From Providencia rettgeri (lineage in GTDB: Bacteria; Pseudomonadota; Gammaproteobacteria; Enterobacterales; Enterobacteriaceae): a DNA stretch of 64,000 nucleotides. Location: contig UGTZ01000001.1 in assembly GCA_900455085.1 (NCBI GenBank), positions 2,696,501 through 2,760,500 on the forward strand, in the 5' to 3' direction. Every line of letters begins with the position of its first letter. Positions within the stretch are counted from its first letter, which is position 1. The position numbers and the translations under genes were made by a program. This document shows positions 18,990-27,695 of this stretch, one piece after another. The notes below the pieces were generated by a model that worked only from the letters and a program-made list of their open reading frames with translations, ran no database searches and had not been told where the DNA came from.

Positions 18990-20264
18990 ATGAAGCTATT
19001 AGTTATTGCGGATGACTTTACAGGGGCAAATGATACCGGTGTTCAATTTGCTAAAAAGCATGCGCGTACAGAGATACTTCTTGATAGTACACAAAAACAT
19101 TCTTGGTTTGCTGATGTCGTTGTGCTTAACACAGAAAGTCGTGCATTAAATGCACAAGTTGCTTCAGAAAACCTACGAAATAGCCTGAAACCTTTTTTAT
19201 CTCAGAAGGATAAATCTGTCATTTATAAAAAAATTGACTCAACATTTCGCGGTAATATCGGTGCAGAAATAGAGACAATTATGTCAGAAACAGGCTTAAA
19301 ATTTGCTATTGTTGCCGCAGCTATTCCTGCGGCAGGACGCGTAACGTTAAATGGTGAATGCCTCGTTCATGGAAAAGCACTTGTTGAAACTGAATTTGCT
19401 TCTGACCCTAAAACACCAATAGTTTCATCACGCATCCAAACTATCGTCCATCAACAGACTACCCTGCCTGTTATTGAAGTGTATCTAGACCAAATACGTT
19501 CAGGCCAATTCGTAACATGGTTACAAGCACAAAAGCCAACGCAAGCCAGTATCATCGTCACGGATGCTGAAAATGATGAAGATCTAACCCTAATTGCTAA
19601 GGCTGTATTTTCAATAGCTCAACCTTGCCTACTCGTTGGAGCTGCGGGCTTTGCAAATGCATTGCCTGAGATTATTTTCATGGATAAAAAGCAAGGGCTA
19701 CCGTTATTTATTGTCGCTGGCTCAATGAGCAGCGCAACAATTGAACAGGTAAACTATGCACAAACGCATTGTGATGCCAGTGTTATTGATGTTGATGTAA
19801 CGCAAGTACTTGCAGCCACTACACAAGATAACTATATGGCTGCGCTCATCAAAGAAATTAGTCAAACATTAAACCAACAAAAACACACCATCATACGAAC
19901 CAGCCGAGATGTGCAAGATAGGCATCATATTGATGACCTATGCACTACCTACGGTATGACACGTAATGAATTGGGAAAAAATATCAGCGACTTTATTAGT
20001 TTGCTGACCTTAAAAACGCTGTCTGTTTCCAGCATCGGGGGACTTTTTTTAACAGGTGGAGATATTGCGATTGCGGTTGCCAATACTTTGGGAGCAAAAG
20101 GTTATCGAATTCAATCTGAAGTAATGCCATGTATACCTTGCGGCACTTTTATTGACAGTGAAATTGATGATTTACCCGTGATCACCAAAGCGGGAGGGTT
20201 TGGTCAAATAACCACTTTATGCGAAGCCATCAAATATATTGAGGAAATTTATTGTGAAAAATAA
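18990..20264 (+). CDS. dtnK: Four-carbon acid sugar kinase, probable D-threonate kinase
   Basis: DUF1537 (OtnK/DtnK) kinase of 424 residues that phosphorylates a C4 acid sugar at O4. The start MKLLVIADDFTGANDTG carries the signature ADDFTGAND. KKIDSTFRGNIGAEI is the substrate/phosphate segment. LFLTGGDIAIAV and KAGGFG are the C-terminal ATP-site motifs. The ATG at 18990 has an AAGGAG box; a longer frame exists upstream but overlaps kdgT. Adjacent pdxA2 identifies the D-threonate branch of this family (kinase plus 4-phosphate dehydrogenase) rather than the OtnK/OtnC branch. Confidence 0.85.
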   Translation: MKLLVIADDFTGANDTGVQFAKKHARTEILLDSTQKHSWFADVVVLNTESRALNAQVASENLRNSLKPFLSQKDKSVIYKKIDSTFRGNIGAEIETIMSETGLKFAIVAAAIPAAGRVTLNGECLVHGKALVETEFASDPKTPIVSSRIQTIVHQQTTLPVIEVYLDQIRSGQFVTWLQAQKPTQASIIVTDAENDEDLTLIAKAVFSIAQPCLLVGAAGFANALPEIIFMDKKQGLPLFIVAGSMSSATIEQVNYAQTHCDASVIDVDVTQVLAATTQDNYMAALIKEISQTLNQQKHTIIRTSRDVQDRHHIDDLCTTYGMTRNELGKNISDFISLLTLKTLSVSSIGGLFLTGGDIAIAVANTLGAKGYRIQSEVMPCIPCGTFIDSEIDDLPVITKAGGFGQITTLCEAIKYIEEIYCEK

Positions 20265-21237
20265 TGTTGTTGCTATTACGATGGGAGATCCTGCTGGTAT
20301 TGGCCCAGAAATTATCGTCAAATCCCTTGCAGAAGGTGAACTTGCAGGAGCCTCTGCCGTTGTTATCGGTTGTGCATCAACAATGCAGCGATTAATTAAA
20401 TCGGGGTTAGTTCCTCAGGTAAAAATCAATGTGATACAAAATATCAAAGAAGCTCAATTTTCAGCGGATACCATCAATATTATTGATGAACCCTTAGCCG
20501 ATCCTAGCGCGCTTATTGCGGGCAAGGTCCAAGCTCAAGCTGGTGACTTAGCATTTCGTTGTATTAAACGTGCGACTGAACTAGCACTCGCAGGCGAAGT
20601 GAAAGCGATTGCTACTGCACCTTTAAATAAAGAAGCATTACACCTTGCTGGGCACAACTACCCAGGTCACACTGAACTTCTTGCCCAGCTAACCAATACC
20701 AAAGATTATGCCATGGTGCTTTATACAGAAAAATTAAAAGTCATCCATGTCACGACACATATTGCATTGCGTAAATTTTTAGATACATTAAATAGCGAGC
20801 GTATCATAACCGTGTCTCGTATCGCATCAGACTTTTTAAAACGCGTTGGTTATGAAAAACCGCGTATTGCTATCGCAGGCGTTAATCCTCATGCTGGGGA
20901 AAATGGTTTATTTGGTGATGAAGAAATCGTATATTTACAACCAGCTATAGAACAGGTAAGGTCTGAAGGTATTGATGTTTATGGCCCTTGTCCTCCAGAT
21001 ACTGTATTTTTACAAGCCTATCAAGGGCAATATGACATTGTCGTTGCCATGTATCACGACCAGGGTCATATTCCTTTGAAATTATTAGGTTTTTATGATG
21101 GTGTTAATATCACTGCGGGTCTTCCGTTCTTGCGCACATCAGCCGATCACGGTACCGCATTTGATATTGCTTGGACGGGTAAAGCAAATCCTGAAAGTAT
21201 GGCCATCTCACTTAAACTTGCGATGAATGTAGTATAA
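20254..21237 (+). CDS. pdxA2: D-threonate 4-phosphate dehydrogenase, PdxA2
   Basis: PdxA-family dehydrogenase of about 327 residues. In this context it oxidises and decarboxylates D-threonate 4-phosphate to dihydroxyacetone phosphate. It begins NNVVAITMGDPAGIGPEI. Metal- and substrate-binding stretches are NYPGHTELLA, VTTHIALR and VAMYHDQGHIPLKLLGF with the conserved His, and SADHGTAFDIAW near the C-terminus. The likely start is GTG at 20254, with a GAGGA box, overlapping dtnK by 11 nt; a TTG at 20239 is less likely. The operon position separates it from the pyridoxine-biosynthesis PdxA. Confidence 0.85.
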   Translation: MKNNVVAITMGDPAGIGPEIIVKSLAEGELAGASAVVIGCASTMQRLIKSGLVPQVKINVIQNIKEAQFSADTINIIDEPLADPSALIAGKVQAQAGDLAFRCIKRATELALAGEVKAIATAPLNKEALHLAGHNYPGHTELLAQLTNTKDYAMVLYTEKLKVIHVTTHIALRKFLDTLNSERIITVSRIASDFLKRVGYEKPRIAIAGVNPHAGENGLFGDEEIVYLQPAIEQVRSEGIDVYGPCPPDTVFLQAYQGQYDIVVAMYHDQGHIPLKLLGFYDGVNITAGLPFLRTSADHGTAFDIAWTGKANPESMAISLKLAMNVV

Positions 21238-21240
21238 CTA

Positions 21241-22017
21241 ATGAGCACAATGGATAGATTAGATTTAATACTTGAGTATCTTAAACAGCATAACCTCGTC
21301 ACTGTTGAGGAACTAGTACAAGCACTATCCGTATCAGCGGCTACTATCCGGCGTGATCTCATTAAACTTGATGAAACTGGGGTTATCTCTCGCACACATG
21401 GCGGTGTAACCCTCAATCGTTTCATTCCTGTTCAGCCCACTACATCGGAAAAAAACCAGCGTAATCTAAGAGAAAAACGGGCTATTGCGAAAACAGCAGC
21501 CCGTTTAATTGAACCAGGTAGCACAGTTTTACTTGACGCAGGAACAACCATGCTTGAGCTAGCGCGGGAGCTCACTCATATGCCCCTGCGTGTTATCACC
21601 TCTGACCTCCATATTGCTCTTTTTCTTTCTGAATTCAAACAAATTGAAGTCACAATTGTTGGTGGACGAATTGACGATAGTAGCCAATCTTGTATTGGTG
21701 AGCATGGGCGCGTTTTATTACGTAGTATTTATCCTGATATCGCATTCATTAGTTGTAACTCTTGGAGTTTAGAAAAAGGAATTACAACACCAACAGAAGA
21801 AAAAGCTGGGCTAAAACGTGATCTAATAACAAATGCTACACGTTCTGTTATGCTTGCTGATAGTAGTAAATACGGTAAATGGTCATTATTTCGTGTCGCT
21901 CAAATAGACGAATTCACAGATATTATTACAGACAACCAACTTCCTCTCGATATTCATCAAAAATTTATAGATTCTTGTCGTACTAATCTAATATTGGTTT
22001 CCACAAATGCCACTTAA
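21241..22017 (+). CDS. DeoR-family regulator of the acid-sugar operon
   Basis: 258-residue DeoR/GlpR-type repressor. The N-terminal HTH (LVTVEELVQALSVSAATIRRDLIKLDE) is followed by GVISRTHGGV, the family signature, and then a sugar-phosphate-sensing domain with LDAGTTMLELA and VMLADSSKYGKWS. It starts 3 nt after the pdxA2 stop and so is the last gene of the operon. Its effector is probably a phosphorylated intermediate of the pathway, as for most DeoR proteins. Confidence 0.87.
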   Translation: MSTMDRLDLILEYLKQHNLVTVEELVQALSVSAATIRRDLIKLDETGVISRTHGGVTLNRFIPVQPTTSEKNQRNLREKRAIAKTAARLIEPGSTVLLDAGTTMLELARELTHMPLRVITSDLHIALFLSEFKQIEVTIVGGRIDDSSQSCIGEHGRVLLRSIYPDIAFISCNSWSLEKGITTPTEEKAGLKRDLITNATRSVMLADSSKYGKWSLFRVAQIDEFTDIITDNQLPLDIHQKFIDSCRTNLILVSTNAT

Positions 22018-22123
22018 TGCTATTGAACGTGATTTCTTTATAAAATAAAGTAGCGCAACCTTCCAACCAAACCGCACCAAACATTGCATTTTATCTGACA
22101 ACAAAATATGTAAGGAATCACTC

Positions 22124-22555
22124 ATGAGTGAACTGAGATTAGCCTATTACAATTTATCACCTGAAGCTTATAAAGGGCTTATTGATTGCAAAAATGCATT
22201 GGATAAGAGCGGGTTAGATAACGAACTGATAGAACTCATCTATTTAAGAGTTTCACAAATCAATGGCTGTGCATTTTGCCTAGATATGCATGCAAATTCA
22301 TTGCGTTCAAATGGCGTTAGTAACAAAAAAATTGATACTCTCGCTGGCTGGCAGGTCAGTCATCATTTTAATTCATTAGAACGCGCTGCATTAGCTTGGA
22401 CAGAAGCGGTTGTTAATATAGCTACCAGTGGTACATCAGATGCTCTCTTTAATGAATTAAAACACCATTTTTCTGATGCTCAAATTTCTGATCTAACCAT
22501 CGCTATTGGTTTAATGAGTGCATTTAATCGTATAGCAATAGCACTGAGACAATAG
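22124..22555 (+). CDS. AhpD-like carboxymuconolactone decarboxylase-family protein
   Basis: 143-residue CMD-family protein. The redox motif CAFCLDMH (CxxC followed by His) lies near residue 48 in NGCAFCLDMHANSLR, the hallmark of AhpD-like alkylhydroperoxidases, rather than of true decarboxylases that lack the cysteines. ERAALAWTEAV is the second conserved segment. It has its own AAGGAA box and a 106-bp spacer from the DeoR gene, so it may be separate from the acid-sugar operon. Peroxide reduction is inferred from the cysteine pair. Confidence 0.85.
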   Translation: MSELRLAYYNLSPEAYKGLIDCKNALDKSGLDNELIELIYLRVSQINGCAFCLDMHANSLRSNGVSNKKIDTLAGWQVSHHFNSLERAALAWTEAVVNIATSGTSDALFNELKHHFSDAQISDLTIAIGLMSAFNRIAIALRQ

Positions 22556-22567
22556 TAAAAATTTGCA

Positions 22568-22602
22568 TAAAAAAAGCTTGTTACCATAATGGCAGCAAGC
22601 TT
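22568..22602 (-). terminator. Terminator of the map operon
   Basis: AAGCTTG (22574-22580) pairs with CAAGCTT (22596-22602), and an inner TTACCATAATGGCAG strengthens the stem. The A-run before it gives a T-run on the minus strand. Confidence 0.7.
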
Positions 22603-22621
22603 ATAAACTCTATTTTTAACG

Positions 22622-23392
22622 CTATTTTTCTTCATCGCGTAGTGTTAAAACTTCATAACCATCTTTAGTAACTAATACCGTATGTTCCGATTGTGCAGAT
22701 AATTTTTTATCTCTCGTTACGACCGTCCAGCCATCTTTTTTTGTTTTAATTTTCATTCCACCTTGGTTGATCATTGGCTCTATCGTAAATGTCATTCCTT
22801 CTTTTAATTCTACCCCTTTCCCTCGTACGCCATAATGAAGAACTTGCGGGTCTTCATGCATTTCACGGCCAATACCATGCCCACAATATTCACGTACAAC
22901 ACTATAACCTTTAGATTCCGCATAATGTTGAATAGCAGAACCAATATCACCTAACGTTGCGCCTGGTTTAACTTGCTTTATGCCTTCCCACATAGCGGCA
23001 TAAGTATCTTTAACTAACTTACGTGCCAGTGGTGAAGCTTCCGGCATCACATACATTTTACTTGAATCGGCAATGAAACCATTTTTCTCTAGCGTAATAT
23101 CAACATTAATAATGTCTTTTGCTTTTAAAATTTCATCTGTTTTTGGAACGCCATGGCAAACGACTTCATTTAGAGACGTGTTCAAAACATATTGGTAGCC
23201 ATATTGCCCTTTACTGGCAGGCCTTGCTTGTAACTCATTAACAATATAGCTTTCAACTTTATCATTAATTTCCATCGTAGAAATACCAGGTACGATAAAT
23301 GAATCCAACATCTTAAAAACACTAGCCAAAAGTCGTCCAGACTCACGCATCAGTTCAATTTCTTCTGCTGTTTTAATTGTAATATTATTCAT
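22622..23392 (-). CDS. map: Type I methionine aminopeptidase (extra copy)
   Basis: 256-residue metalloprotease that removes the initiator Met. All metal ligands and the catalytic His are visible: CHGVPK (His), NVDITLEKNGFIADSSKMY (two Asp), GHGIGREMHEDPQV (His), FTIEPMIN (Glu) and SAQSEHTV (Glu). Enterobacterial housekeeping map lies beside rpsB, which is not in this window, so this is probably a second paralogue. It overlaps the upstream ParD-like gene by 8 nt, so the pair is translated together. Confidence 0.88.
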   Translation of the reverse strand: MNNITIKTAEEIELMRESGRLLASVFKMLDSFIVPGISTMEINDKVESYIVNELQARPASKGQYGYQYVLNTSLNEVVCHGVPKTDEILKAKDIINVDITLEKNGFIADSSKMYVMPEASPLARKLVKDTYAAMWEGIKQVKPGATLGDIGSAIQHYAESKGYSVVREYCGHGIGREMHEDPQVLHYGVRGKGVELKEGMTFTIEPMINQGGMKIKTKKDGWTVVTRDKKLSAQSEHTVLVTKDGYEVLTLRDEEK

Positions 23393-23591
23393 GAACCTTT
23401 CCTTTTAATTCAATTGACTCTTTCTCTAACATTTCATTGATTAACATAGTAAATGTCTTATTCGGGTTTAATTCAGCTTGCATTCCAATTTTAATCCAAA
23501 ATTCTGCCTGTGAATTAATCGACCGGGACATAACTTGGCTCGCATGGCGTAGATAATCATGCAATTCATCTGAAATTTTTACGATACCCAA
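23385..23591 (-). CDS. ParD-like protein paired with Map
   Basis: 68-residue ParD_like family protein. From MGIVKISDELHDYLRHAS it continues RSINSQAEFWIKIGMQAE, a ribbon-helix-helix-like pattern found in the ParD_like Pfam family. The longer reading frame runs to 23621, but a TTG at 23591 preceded by GAGG gives the usual N-terminus, so I prefer it. It lies directly upstream of map with an 8-nt overlap. No RelE/ParE toxin is present. It may be a DNA-binding autoregulator of the pair rather than an antitoxin. Confidence 0.7.
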   Translation of the reverse strand: MGIVKISDELHDYLRHASQVMSRSINSQAEFWIKIGMQAELNPNKTFTMLINEMLEKESIELKGKVHE

Positions 23592-23916
23592 AATAACCTC
23601 AACAATATGATATGTATACAAACCATGTATAGATCATATAACAGGAAGGTGATGATTCAAAGTACTCACGTTTTGTATAGCACAAAGCGCATGAAAAACA
23701 GCCTATAAATATCACCATTAAGTTTCTTAAGTTAAATCCGCCATCAAAGTATTTATTTTGTTGATCCGCTATGATGGAGCCCGAGGTATGTAATTCCTAT
23801 GTGTAAATTAACATTATTTTAATTGACTCGGCCATTTACTGATTTAACAGCCCTACTATTTATAAACTAACGACCCGATTACTGCATAAACCAATAAATA
23901 AAAGCTGGAGAAAAAT

Positions 23917-24343
23917 ATGTATAATAAGATTTTGGTTCCGATTGATATAACAGAAAAAAGCTTAGCACATTTAGTTATGACACATATTCAATACCTTGCT
24001 AAATATGAAAAAGCACACATTCACTTTTTAGCGATTATTCCTACTGTCCCTTTCTATACCACGATGGGATTTGGTTTTGCTGAAAAAGCGGATAGTGAAC
24101 AAGAAAAATGTCACAAAACAACTCACAGAGATTATTAAAGAATTTAATCTTTCAAGTGATAAGTACAGCGCGCAAGTTTTAATGGGAACACCAAGGGATG
24201 AGATTTTACGCGTTGCTGAAGAAATTTCTGCTGATTTAATTGTGATTGGCTCAAAGCGTCCCGGTATGTCCACATATTTTTTAGGTTCTACAGCATCAAT
24301 GGTTATTCAAAATTCAAAAATTTCTGTTTTAACGGTTCGATAA
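23917..24343 (+). pseudogene. uspF: Universal stress protein UspF-like, one frameshift
   Basis: UspA-family protein of about 141 residues when corrected. The N-terminal part, MYNKILVPIDITEKSL, has the conserved VPID. The C-terminal part holds the ATP-binding region VLMGTPRDEILRVAEE, DLIVIGSKRPG and the final LGSTASMVI and VLTVR. The two halves are in different frames. Removing one A from the run at 24104-24108 joins them as EQENVTKQLTEIIKEF, matching E. coli UspF. A GGAG box precedes the ATG and a terminator follows. A homopolymer error is the likely cause. Confidence 0.82.
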
Positions 24344-24365
24344 CCACTATCAATTATAATAACCT

Positions 24366-24397
24366 AGGTAACCTATTATTGGGTTACCTTGTTTTTT
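24366..24397 (+). terminator. Terminator after uspF
   Basis: AGGTAACC (24366-24373) pairs with GGTTACCT (24382-24389), followed by TGTTTTTT. Confidence 0.8.
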
Positions 24398-24475
24398 CGT
24401 GTTAAGCTTACATATCGACATTATTCACTCTACTAGGCTATATATTACAGGTTTATTTTTCACTCAAGGAATGTA

Positions 24476-24907
24476 ATGAAAAGATACTTTCTCTGGATCA
24501 GTATAAGCATCAACATTATTCTTGCTATCGCCTTAATTACATCTATTACCTTGTTTTTTAACATGAAAAATCAGGTAATGACTATCGTTGAGCAAGTAAA
24601 AACAGGAAAGTATATCGAGCAGATACAACAGCAAACCAAGCAACTGATTCCAAATACGCTAAATGAATTAAAAACCTTAGAAATTGATGGTGACTCCTGT
24701 GGCCAATTTTATCAAAAAGTTGATGAAGTTATTGAATACTTAAATAATAATCCAGAGATTATTGAGGCACAAACCTACACAGATCAATTGTCTTCAGTAA
24801 AAATGGCTATTGATAAAACTCCGACTATATTAAAAGACAAGGCCTGCAAAAAGGGTGTTTCAAGTATTAATTATATCGTTAATGCACTGCAGCCTGATGA
24901 GCTATAA
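24476..24907 (+). CDS. Hypothetical protein with N-terminal membrane anchor
   Basis: 143 residues. Residues 5-28 (LWISISINIILAIALITSITLFF) form a membrane anchor. The rest is helical and polar, rich in Gln and Glu, with two cysteines (DGDSCGQF and KACKKG) that could pair in the periplasm. No family is recognised. An AAGGAATG ribosome site overlaps the start. It is convergent with the nucleotidyltransferase gene, only 5 nt apart at the stops. Confidence 0.55.
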   Translation: MKRYFLWISISINIILAIALITSITLFFNMKNQVMTIVEQVKTGKYIEQIQQQTKQLIPNTLNELKTLEIDGDSCGQFYQKVDEVIEYLNNNPEIIEAQTYTDQLSSVKMAIDKTPTILKDKACKKGVSSINYIVNALQPDEL

Positions 24908-24912
24908 CGGGT

Positions 24913-25686
24913 TTATTTATTAATACTATTAGAGCGCTCACAATCTAACCAATTGATAAACTGGATTAATTTCCCCACGAATTGCTCATCAGCAAACGGA
25001 ACAGTTCCTTGATATAAAAAATAATTTATCTCAAATTGCCGTTCAGGGTAACGTTGGACTAATTTCTGTGTATATTCAGATAATGTTTCTGGCCAGTCAT
25101 TGTCATTTTTCCAACGTAAAATGTTGGTCGAACGAATGAGTTTTCTCGATGCCGCCCGATATAATAACTTTAGTTCAGCGTCATCATTACAATGATTAAT
25201 TTGGTCAATATAATCATTGAGTACATTAACAAAATCACCATTAACTGCTTCTGCTATTTCCCGCGAAGGGATAAATTGGCTAAAATATGTAGCTAAATCA
25301 TACCCATAAATGCAACGGCAATGATGCTTAATCCAATATCCCCAACTATATAAATTAGCCTCACTCATCACATCCGTAAGTATACCAATATCAAAATCAA
25401 TTTTGCTTATCTCGATGTGACTAATCGTTAATTGTAGTTGTATTTCATTAAGTCTGGTTGTCTCAGATTGGGTAAGATCGTCACGTAATATGATGCACAG
25501 ATCTAAATCTGATTGTTGAGGTTTTGCACAGCCCTTTGCAACACTGCCATAAACATATAGGCTATGGAGCTTTTCTTTTAGTATGTGACTCAGCCAGTAA
25601 ATAGATTCTGTTATTACTAACTGAAATTCCGATTGAAAAGGCCTTTCCTCAAGAACAGGGATATACGCATAATCTTTTAATTTCAT
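24913..25686 (-). CDS. Nucleotidyltransferase-domain protein (AadA-like fold)
   Basis: 257 residues. The N-terminal nucleotidyltransferase core is clear: LYVYGSVAKGCAKPQQSDLDLCII gives GS-x10-DxD, with a further Asp in IDFDIGIL. The C-terminal half is helical, as in aminoglycoside adenylyltransferases of the ANT type (DUF4111-like). The gene follows the CinA-like gene by 6 nt, so they are probably one transcript. Whether it modifies an antibiotic, a nucleic acid or a protein cannot be read from the sequence; resistance should not be assumed. Confidence 0.7.
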   Translation of the reverse strand: MKLKDYAYIPVLEERPFQSEFQLVITESIYWLSHILKEKLHSLYVYGSVAKGCAKPQQSDLDLCIILRDDLTQSETTRLNEIQLQLTISHIEISKIDFDIGILTDVMSEANLYSWGYWIKHHCRCIYGYDLATYFSQFIPSREIAEAVNGDFVNVLNDYIDQINHCNDDAELKLLYRAASRKLIRSTNILRWKNDNDWPETLSEYTQKLVQRYPERQFEINYFLYQGTVPFADEQFVGKLIQFINWLDCERSNSINK

Positions 25687-25692
25687 AACTCA

Positions 25693-26898
25693 CTAACTCT
25701 CTAAGATAAGTGTTTCTGTTTGTACTAACCATTCATAATAGCCAATAACCTCACGACCATTTAACCAGCGAGACAGCATATCTAGTACTAACATTACACT
25801 GACTTCTTGCTTTTCTTTCTGCGAATGATTATTTGGTAAATAGTGAATTCTTTGCACATAACACTTATCTGGGGTTGATAATGCAACGTTTAGATACTGC
25901 TCCTGATATTCACCAATCACTAAACCAATAGATAAGGGGTGGTTAATCGTTATATTCTGAGCTCTTTGCGCTAGAGTTTCTAATGTTTGCTCCACATCAA
26001 GTGGTAAAATTTGACTGTCAGAAATAACGATTCCTGCTGAATCCAATGTCCAATTTAATAACCCAGCACTATATTGTTCACTAGCTATTACGTTTAATTT
26101 CTTTTCTTTTAATAAGTTACCAATTTTTTGTGCTAAACCTTCAGTACCTTCAAATATCAGATTATCCCCTACTCCTTGCTTCACGAGTTGCCAATCTCTC
26201 TCCATCAATTCTTTTTGTGATGCAGGCCCCGTCAGTTTTAATTCAATAATAGGCATTGAGGAGCGGTAGCCTAAAACACAATTTTCAGGTAAAGGTAAGC
26301 TATCAAATTGCTTCGCAAGACTACTTTCACTACGACCAAAACTGGTTAGACGTAAACAAATTGGTGGCTCTGGCAATGTAAACCGTTCACGTAACCTCGG
26401 CAAAATTTGCTCATTCACCATAACTTTAAACTCTGAAGGAACCCCCGGTGTAAAAAAAATTAGACAATCATTCAAAACTAATGAAAAGCCACAAGCTGTT
26501 CCGACTGGGTTATCAATTAATTCCGCATTGGCAGGAAGTAGCGCTTGCTTACGATTTGTCTCAGGCATAACTCGCCCTCTGGCAATAAAATAGCGCTCCA
26601 TAACCTCAATCCACTGTGAATGCTCAACTAATGGAACTCCCGCAGCTTTAGCCGCTGCCAAAGCACTTAAGTCATCACTTGTTGGCCCAAGCCCACCATT
26701 AACAATCAGAACATCTGCAGATAAACTACGTTCAAGGAAAGTAGCGACTAAACTATCTAAATCATCACCAACAGTTGTTCGGCTACTCAAAGGGAGACCT
26801 TGTTGAAAAAAACAGTCTGCTAACCAAGCGGCATTTGTATCAATTATTTGTCCGTGTAAAACCTCATCGCCAGTACTCAACATTTCAACAACTAACAT
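25693..26898 (-). CDS. yfaY: CinA-like protein YfaY (NMN deamidase-related)
   Basis: 401 residues with an N-terminal MoaB/CinA-type domain: VEMLSTGDEVLHGQIIDTNA, then VLIVNGGLGPTSDDLSA and NPVGTACGF with FFTPGVPSEFK. The C-terminal CinA (PncC) domain is degenerate: where active PncC has its catalytic serine motif, this protein reads VIASEQYSAGLL. That degeneracy is typical of enterobacterial YfaY, whose function is not well established. Similarity to E. coli YfaY holds along the full length. A GGGAG box precedes the ATG. It is the first gene of a pair with the nucleotidyltransferase. Confidence 0.87.
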   Translation of the reverse strand: MLVVEMLSTGDEVLHGQIIDTNAAWLADCFFQQGLPLSSRTTVGDDLDSLVATFLERSLSADVLIVNGGLGPTSDDLSALAAAKAAGVPLVEHSQWIEVMERYFIARGRVMPETNRKQALLPANAELIDNPVGTACGFSLVLNDCLIFFTPGVPSEFKVMVNEQILPRLRERFTLPEPPICLRLTSFGRSESSLAKQFDSLPLPENCVLGYRSSMPIIELKLTGPASQKELMERDWQLVKQGVGDNLIFEGTEGLAQKIGNLLKEKKLNVIASEQYSAGLLNWTLDSAGIVISDSQILPLDVEQTLETLAQRAQNITINHPLSIGLVIGEYQEQYLNVALSTPDKCYVQRIHYLPNNHSQKEKQEVSVMLVLDMLSRWLNGREVIGYYEWLVQTETLILES

Positions 26899-27120
26899 CC
26901 ATAACTCCCTTATTATGCAAATTACATTAACTTGCTAAATTACCTTATTATTAAGCTGACTAACATTAATATTTATTCAGCAAAACTGCTCTTCAAAAGT
27001 CACCTATAATCTATTAGAAACAAATAGTTTAGGATAACTATCACAATATGTGAGTCATAAAAAGGCTATAGTTTATATGCAATTGAATCCATTATTTTTT
27101 ATCGTAATAATAGAGGCTAC

Positions 27121-27591
27121 ATTTTCAAGCTAAAACTAATTAAGTCTATCGCACTACTTTCTTTATTTTTATTTCCGGATGTCAACTTGGGGGCTCTACA
27201 AATTCCAATTCAAACTCAGATTCAAAATTTGGGGAATTAAATGAGTTAAAAACGATAGAGTTTCCTTCCACAGAAACACCTAAAGATCTTGCTGAAGGCG
27301 CATTTGAAACTGAGTACGATAATGGCCAGCCAAAATTCAAAACTTGGGTATCTAAAGGATGTCTGGATAAATACATCAAAACCTACTATGAGAATGGCCG
27401 TATCGATATCGAATTAACCGCGCTACAAGGCACCATTTAAAATCTACCATAACACTCCAAGTAATAAACCAAGCATTACTGGTACTTTTAAAAATGGAGA
27501 ACTTGTTGGCACAGTAACTGAATTTGATGAAAATGGAGCGATTATTTCTAAAACACTGATCCGTGATGGTGAGGCCATCGTAGTAGAATAA
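27121..27591 (+). pseudogene. Broken lipoprotein gene with MORN-like repeats
   Basis: Reading across frames gives a lipoprotein of about 155 residues: a hydrophobic leader, lipobox LFSGC, a Ser/Asn-rich linker, then EYDNGQPKFKTWVS, YYENGRIDIEL and GTFKNGELVGTVTEFDENG. These are YwqK/MORN-type short repeats. Two frame changes are needed: one T missing in the run at 27172-27174, and a shift near 27417-27424. No ATG is found at the expected start; ATT (27121) follows an AGAGG box. Three defects make true decay more likely here than in the other broken genes of the window. Confidence 0.6.
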
Positions 27592-27642
27592 TTTAATGAA
27601 CAAAATAAAGCAGAAGCATATGATTTACAAGATAGCTAAAAA

Positions 27643-27667
27643 AGAAACCCGCAATTAGCGGGTTTCT
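27643..27667. terminator. Bidirectional terminator
   Basis: Perfect 10-bp stem AGAAACCCGC/GCGGGTTTCT with loop AATTA, between the lipoprotein remnant and fabV. Confidence 0.8.
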
Positions 27668-27695
27668 AAGATATTAACAATCAAGGACAAAGCGA

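Noticed and set aside
27182..27603. Two minus-strand ORFs over the broken lipoprotein
   Set aside because: The plus-strand reading gives a lipobox and MORN-like repeats, so these are shadows.
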